A stretch of 64,000 bases of DNA from an uncultured Lachnospiraceae bacterium (GTDB lineage Bacteria > Bacillota > Clostridia > Lachnospirales > Lachnospiraceae): contig CAJUHH010000008.1 in assembly GCA_910585965.1 (NCBI GenBank), positions 1 through 64,000 on the forward strand, in the 5' to 3' direction. Made by a program: the position numbers and the translations under genes. The notes beneath the pieces are model-generated. The model was not told the origin of the DNA and did not search any database. It saw nothing but the letters and a program-made list of their open reading frames with translations. Of this stretch, positions 59,842 to 64,000 are shown piece by piece. How positions within the stretch are numbered: position 1 is the first letter of the stretch; every line of letters begins with the position of its first letter.

Positions 59842-60768
59842 CAATCTCTCATCCGCCGTTTCCTTCAGTTCCTGAAGGGCATCCTTAAACCGCCTCGATA
59901 CCATCATCGGATTTCCTTTGATCATCTGACGTTTATAAAAATCTTTCAGCATACCAAGCTGCCTCCGGCTTTCCGCATTCAGCCTATATTTCATGCGCAG
60001 CTCCTGAATCTCTTCTTTCATGCTGTCAGGATACAAGGAAATCCCGCTCTGTATTTTTTCTTTCAGGCTTCCCAGGCGTTCTTCGATTCCTGTGATCAGC
60101 TCGTCCGCCCTTGCGCTGCGTTCCTGTTTCTTCTCATTATATTCCCGCACCTTCGTTTCCCATTCCTCATTGGAAACCGCAATAATCACATCCAGACGCT
60201 TCTGCACCCGTTCCAGCTCTTCCCTGGCCGCTTCCATTTTCATAAGAATATCCCGCAGATCGATCGCCGTCTTGAAGGACAGGGTAAAATCCGCCACAAT
60301 ATAAACAGTCAGCACAAATACTGCCACAGAAAGAACACCCTCCGGTATGGACAGCACCATCTGCTCGATGGGCTTATGCACCACTCTTGTCATCAATATG
60401 GTCAATCCGCCCCATGCCAGCGTGGAACTCAAGCAGATCTGTCCCTGGAAATTAAACCTTTGGTTAGAGTAATCCCAATACCTCACCTTGAACAAGGCTT
60501 CCATCGTCACTCCCGTCACATATTCAAGCGCCGTCGCCCCGATGCATCCCGCAATATAAGTCAAAACCAGGTTGTGCTGGAACGGCATGGATACGATCAG
60601 CATCATGACCGCCCCGCTTCCATACAAAGGGAGAAACGGGCCCCGCATAAAGCCCCTGTTTACCGGATGTCTGTTTTTCAAAGAAACATAGGACGATTCA
60701 AAGCACCATCCAAAAAAACAGTAAAAATAAAAGAAAAATAACCACTGCGCCATGGTATACGAATACAT
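59833..60768 (-). CDS. PF06541-family membrane protein with coiled-coil tail
   Basis: A 311-residue protein. The first 175 residues have about five TM helices with FYFYCFFGWCFESSYVSL and EYVTGVTMEALFKVRYWDY, matching PF06541. Residues about 185-310 are cytoplasmic helices with Glu/Arg heptads (MEAAREELERVQKRLDVII), so probably a coiled coil. It lies 24 bp after ylmH. Function unknown; compare the short relative at 54.3 kb. Confidence 0.82.
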   Translation of the reverse strand: MYSYTMAQWLFFFYFYCFFGWCFESSYVSLKNRHPVNRGFMRGPFLPLYGSGAVMMLIVSMPFQHNLVLTYIAGCIGATALEYVTGVTMEALFKVRYWDYSNQRFNFQGQICLSSTLAWGGLTILMTRVVHKPIEQMVLSIPEGVLSVAVFVLTVYIVADFTLSFKTAIDLRDILMKMEAAREELERVQKRLDVIIAVSNEEWETKVREYNEKKQERSARADELITGIEERLGSLKEKIQSGISLYPDSMKEEIQELRMKYRLNAESRRQLGMLKDFYKRQMIKGNPMMVSRRFKDALQELKETADERLKK

Positions 60769-60792
60769 AGCTTTCCTCCTTCGTCCGCCGCA

Positions 60793-61563
60793 TTACCGAT
60801 ATATGCCCGCTGACACGCTCCATTTTCCCTTTTTCGTCTCATGGTCCGCCCCATAATATACGAACCTCCCATGCCCCCGGACGGAAACGATATCCCCGCT
60901 CTTCATCACATAGCTGTTATTCTCATTCAGCCTGCCGTTCACATATATCTTCTTCCCCCTAAAAAGCTCCAGGCTCTGGCTTCTGGACAAATTGTAGATC
61001 TTTGCGACCATTCCGTCAGCCCTTTCGGAAGCAACGGTAAAATGCATTTCCTCCGGCTCTTTCACCGGCAGCTCTTTTTCCGCATCCGCTATGCTGCACT
61101 TTACATGGGTATGCCTTACCTTTTGCAGGTTCTCTATCAGATAAGGCGCGATTTTCTCCGTGCAAAACAGCCAGGCCGCCTTTCCTTCTATAAAAATGTC
61201 CCCCAGATTGCTTCTGTCTATGCCAAGGTTCATCACAGCTCCCAGTATGTCCCTGTGGGCCAGAGCCTCCGCAAATTTTTCCGACAGAGGCTTCACCGCC
61301 AGACATACAATCGGAAAATCCTCCTCATACCCAAGGCTCTCCAAACTGCCAAACCGAAGCATCTGCCGCTCACAGCCCTCCCGTCCGCCGGACATCCCAT
61401 AATCCTTTCCTCTCTCCTCCATGGACATGCTGTAAAAAGCATCCTGTTCCGCCATGCTTAAAAATCCCGTATACGTATAAATATTGTGTTCATAAGATTT
61501 TCTGGAAAGCTCCGCCAGCCGCTTTTTCAACTGAAGAAGCTCTCTTTCGCTCTCTGCCGCCAT
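60793..61563 (-). CDS. ylmH: YlmH-like S4-domain RNA-binding protein
   Basis: A 256-residue protein with a helical N-terminus, a middle domain (FPIVCLAVKPLSEKFAEAL, NLGDIFIEGKAAWLF) and an S4 RNA-binding domain near 185-245 (NLSRSQSLELFRGKKIYVNG, SGDIVSVRG). YlmH proteins bind ribosomes/tRNA in division-site or ribosome rescue contexts in Firmicutes. Here it is not next to the division cluster. It lies 15 bp after the GTPase gene, within the four-gene minus-strand unit. Confidence 0.88.
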   Translation of the reverse strand: MAAESERELLQLKKRLAELSRKSYEHNIYTYTGFLSMAEQDAFYSMSMEERGKDYGMSGGREGCERQMLRFGSLESLGYEEDFPIVCLAVKPLSEKFAEALAHRDILGAVMNLGIDRSNLGDIFIEGKAAWLFCTEKIAPYLIENLQKVRHTHVKCSIADAEKELPVKEPEEMHFTVASERADGMVAKIYNLSRSQSLELFRGKKIYVNGRLNENNSYVMKSGDIVSVRGHGRFVYYGADHETKKGKWSVSAGIYR

Positions 61564-61578
61564 ATTTCCGTCCTGTTC

Positions 61579-62508
61579 CTATATAAAACTAATAATCTCC
61601 TCTTCCGGCGCTTTCGTGTTCTCTACGCTCACCGCCTCCAACACAGGGCCTTCTTCCCTATAATCCGCAAAATACTCCTTCTTTACTACCGCAGTCACCT
61701 TCACCCACTGTTTTTCTTTCAGATCTCCTGCCCCTTCATAGGCACAGGCAAATCCAAGAAACGCCATATCGTCCGCACAGCAGGTCATCGCCATCCTTCC
61801 CGGCACAAAATAACCCTTAGGAAAACTTCTGGGTTTTAACACCATCGCCGTAAACCGCACCTTTTTCCCGATATATCTTTCCAGATGATCCAGCGAGTCC
61901 AGATACCATATCCCGTAACCCTGGTCATCCAGTTCCAGCAGCTCATCGTCCAGGCTGTAGGGAAGGTCGTCCTCCATGATCTCATCGACCTCTCCTTCGG
62001 AAGTTTCAAACACAATATCCGCTTTCTGGTTAATCGCTTTTATATTCCTTTTGTAACTGTTCAAATCTTCAATGCCGTCGCACCGATTAAAAATAATCAG
62101 CTCTGATTTCCGCACCATCTCTGCCAGAAATGTTTTCATATTATTATAATACATGGGAAATGTGGACGCATCGATGGTCGTCACCTGCTGCTCCACCGTC
62201 CAATGCCAGGGCAGCTTCATATTTTTAAAATTCCACATGCCGTTGTACTCAATAATAATCCGCTCCGGCTTGTGCTTTTTTTCCAGCTCGATCAGACGGG
62301 AAGGGGTAAAATCCCCCTCATCCTCTATCAGCTCCAGTTCCGTCCTGCTGCTCCTTAACAGGAAATCATCGTATTCGATCTCTCCTTCCTCGCAAAGGAT
62401 CAAAAGAGTCTTTCCCTTTATCTGGAAATAAGGCTGTCCTAATGTATAAGAAATGAATTCCGTCTTGCCGCTTTCCAAAAATCCATTGATCATATATACC
62501 GATTTCAT
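61579..62508 (-). CDS. CobW-like GTPase lacking CxCC, fused to a TIGR03943-like C-terminus
   Basis: A 309-residue protein. The N-terminal 190 residues resemble a CobW/ZNG GTPase (Walker A NGFLESGKTEF, FNRCDGIEDL in place of NKxD), but no CxCC metal-transfer motif is visible. From about 195 on, the sequence (YIGKKVRFTAMVLKPRSFPK, MAMTCCADDMAFLGFACAY) matches the TIGR03943/DUF1980 binding domain that usually pairs with a permease. The fusion suggests a metal-handling partner for the adjacent GTPase, 28 bp upstream. Confidence 0.8.
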   Translation of the reverse strand: MKSVYMINGFLESGKTEFISYTLGQPYFQIKGKTLLILCEEGEIEYDDFLLRSSRTELELIEDEGDFTPSRLIELEKKHKPERIIIEYNGMWNFKNMKLPWHWTVEQQVTTIDASTFPMYYNNMKTFLAEMVRKSELIIFNRCDGIEDLNSYKRNIKAINQKADIVFETSEGEVDEIMEDDLPYSLDDELLELDDQGYGIWYLDSLDHLERYIGKKVRFTAMVLKPRSFPKGYFVPGRMAMTCCADDMAFLGFACAYEGAGDLKEKQWVKVTAVVKKEYFADYREEGPVLEAVSVENTKAPEEEIISFI

Positions 62509-62536
62509 TTGCCGACCTCCGCAATCTTTTTATGAC

Positions 62537-63613
62537 CTAACGGGCAAATAGTTTCTTCAGGTTTTCTTCCGCAAGCCTGGAGCCGATCACGCAGATCCGT
62601 CCTGTCACATCCGGCCTTCCTTCCCTGATATCGCATTCGCCCGGCACATAATCGAAATAAACCCATGTACCGTCCCCGGCAGAAACCATCCCTTTTGCCC
62701 GAAGCACAAGCCCGTATTCATCCTCGCGCTCCAGCTCCTTTAACAGTCTGCCGACCTCCTCCGCCGTGTAGGCAGCCGGCGTTTCCATGCCCCAGCTCGT
62801 GAATACTTCGTCCGCATGGTGGTGGCCGTGGTGGTCTTCATGGCCATGGTGGCCATGGCAGCATTCGCCCTCGTGATGATCGTGTTCATGCTCTTTATCA
62901 TGATCATGGTGGCCGTGACAGCCGCAGGTGCAGTCCGGCCCATGCTCATCCTTCGAATGATGTTCCTCCTGTTCATGCTTCCTGCGGACTTCCTCCATCA
63001 GTTCCGCTTCCAGATCCTTCGCCCCTTCGATTGTGTCCAGAATATCTTTTCCGTCCAGCTCTTCCCATGGCGTGGTGACAATCGTTGCCCTGGGGTTATG
63101 CTCCCTGATCATTTCCACACAGGCAGCAAGTTTTTCCGCACTTATTTTTCCTGTCCTGCTTAAGATCACCGTCCCCGCATGTTCGATCTGGTTTATAAAA
63201 AATTCCCCGAAGTTCTTCATATACATCTTGCATTTCACGGCATCTACTACCGCCACCGCGCTATTCAGGCTTACCTCTGTCTCCGATACCACATCCTGGA
63301 CAGCCTTCATTACATCCGAAAGCTTTCCTACCCCCGAAGGTTCGATCAATATTCTTTCCGGCGCATAGGTATCCAGCACTTCCTTCAAAGATGCTCCAAA
63401 ATCCCCCACTAGGGAACAGCAGATACAGCCGGAATTCATTTCCTTGATCTCAATGCCGGCCTCTTTCAGAAATCCTCCGTCAATGCCGATTTCACCAAAT
63501 TCATTTTCTATCAAAACCACTTTTGTATCAGCCAAAGCTTCCTTTAACAGCTTCTTTATCAATGTTGTTTTCCCAGCCCCTAAAAAGCCGGATACGATAT
63601 CAATTTTTGCCAT
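62537..63613 (-). CDS. CobW/ZNG-family GTPase with His-rich loop
   Basis: A 358-residue metallochaperone GTPase. Walker A is GFLGAGKTT (residues 9-17), the metal motif CxCC is GCICCS (63-66), and ILSRTGKIS stands in the NKxD place. A run of about 60 residues (212-270) is packed with His, Asp, Glu and Cys (GPDCTCGCHGHHDHDKEHEH), likely a Zn or Ni reservoir. The C-terminal domain is typical. Starts with MAKIDIVSGFLG; no Zur-like site was spotted upstream. It leads the unit with the second CobW-like gene. Confidence 0.9.
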   Translation of the reverse strand: MAKIDIVSGFLGAGKTTLIKKLLKEALADTKVVLIENEFGEIGIDGGFLKEAGIEIKEMNSGCICCSLVGDFGASLKEVLDTYAPERILIEPSGVGKLSDVMKAVQDVVSETEVSLNSAVAVVDAVKCKMYMKNFGEFFINQIEHAGTVILSRTGKISAEKLAACVEMIREHNPRATIVTTPWEELDGKDILDTIEGAKDLEAELMEEVRRKHEQEEHHSKDEHGPDCTCGCHGHHDHDKEHEHDHHEGECCHGHHGHEDHHGHHHADEVFTSWGMETPAAYTAEEVGRLLKELEREDEYGLVLRAKGMVSAGDGTWVYFDYVPGECDIREGRPDVTGRICVIGSRLAEENLKKLFAR

Positions 63614-63749
63614 CGCGCCATACGCTCCTTTCCAAACTCTTTACTTCTATGTATTTTGCGCTTGTTTTCCATTTATGTCAAGTTTTTGCGGGAAACCAGA
63701 TACGAAAATTCATTTTTACAAGCGCTCTGGCGTGCCAGGAACGGAACAA

Positions 63750-64000
63750 GGCATCGGCTGGGGAAAGGTCTGCCGGGGAGCCAATTTTCTGCTGGAGTTT
63801 CCAATCAGATTTCACTAATGAAATGGATAATGATATACCAACGAACGAGCCGGAAGCAAAGGCATCCATGCCCATGCTTCCTGAAACCGCCATCCTTGGC
63901 GGTTTCGCTCTGGCCATTTACCATTTCATAAGTGAAATTACTGATTGTACACAACAGCAGAAAATCGGCTCCCCGGCAGACCTTTCCCCAGCCGATGCCC
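63750..64000. repeat. Palindromic element, family F1 copy 2 (touches window edge)
   Basis: Outer arms 63750-63793 and 63956-64000 pair over GGCATCGG through CGGGGAGCC. The inner block TTTTCTGCTGGAGT, CCAATCAGATTTCAC and CATTTCATAAG equals copy 1. Hairpins GGAAGC-GGCAT/ATGCC-GCTTCC (63852-63881) and GAAACCGCCA/TGGCGGTTTC (63883-63906) replace those of copy 1. It fills most of the gap from 63614. Confidence 0.92.

Noticed and set aside
59833..60768. ABC transporter permease
   Set aside because: PF06541 is called ABC type IV in databases, but no ATPase is near and the tail is a coiled coil, so I did not call a transporter.

Overview
The window looks like a chromosomal segment of a gut-type Lachnospiraceae (Clostridia, Firmicutes). 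The signs are Gram-positive Shine-Dalgarno sites, a CIRCE-controlled groESL operon, several lipobox lipoproteins, c-di-GMP signalling genes, an amino-sugar/PPi-phosphofructokinase operon and many small uncharacterised families typical of that group. I see no rRNA, tRNA, CRISPR array, transposase or phage gene. Most of the sequence is ordinary chromosome; the unusual content is one signalling/transport locus and several families of structured intergenic repeats.

Layout. 1-7.4 kb: end of a MATE exporter, then a minus-strand run of glycerate kinase, metallo-hydrolase, Rel (p)ppGpp enzyme, apt, an HD-GYP response regulator and a thioesterase. 7.6-11.6 kb: a secreted thioredoxin-like protein with a Pro/Asp linker, groESL with CIRCE, and a 254-bp near-perfect palindrome. 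11.7-20.5 kb: a degenerate GGDEF protein, three unknown coiled-coil or charged proteins, an RsiV-like lipoprotein, GDPD, an MFS carrier, a dCache-type GGDEF protein and a palindromic element. 20.6-24.1 kb: plus-strand ABC-F ATPase, PHP phosphoesterase and HAD phosphatase.

24.1-31.2 kb is the most interesting locus. An SsuABC/TauABC-like importer (permease, ATPase, lipoprotein binding protein) is followed by a separately promoted signalling unit. That unit is a multi-TM histidine kinase, a NarL-type response regulator, and a soluble protein that joins a methyl-accepting chemotaxis signalling domain to a cytoplasmic copy of the importer's own binding-protein fold. 31.3-38.6 kb: an operon that could take an N-acetylhexosamine-6-phosphate to triose phosphates (nagA, nagB, PPi-type phosphofructokinase, class II aldolase, a divergent triose-phosphate isomerase) plus a LarA homologue. 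It is divergent from a LacI regulator with a clear operator.

38.7-45.2 kb: LacI, aldose epimerase, DUF3842, a MntA/HepT toxin-antitoxin pair, and a strong promoter with a long structured leader in front of an ECF S-component and a P-loop kinase. 45.2-52.1 kb: a six-gene operon pheA, DUF815 ATPase, ppx, ppk, maf, HAD. 52.4-57.4 kb: small accessory genes (DUF5050, a Fic protein lacking the catalytic His, PF06541, PH-like, RNase HI, DUF4375, nitroreductase). 57.5-59.8 kb: pyrB-pyrI and a PHP protein behind a triplicated 37-bp repeat. 59.8-63.6 kb: PF06541, YlmH and two CobW-type GTPases.

Intergenic gaps carry at least four families of imperfect palindromes. In three of them, copies differ in stem sequence but stay self-complementary, so base changes in one arm are matched in the other. 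This points to selected secondary structure or to arm-to-arm template switching. Functions are inferred from protein motifs read by eye; no database search was run.
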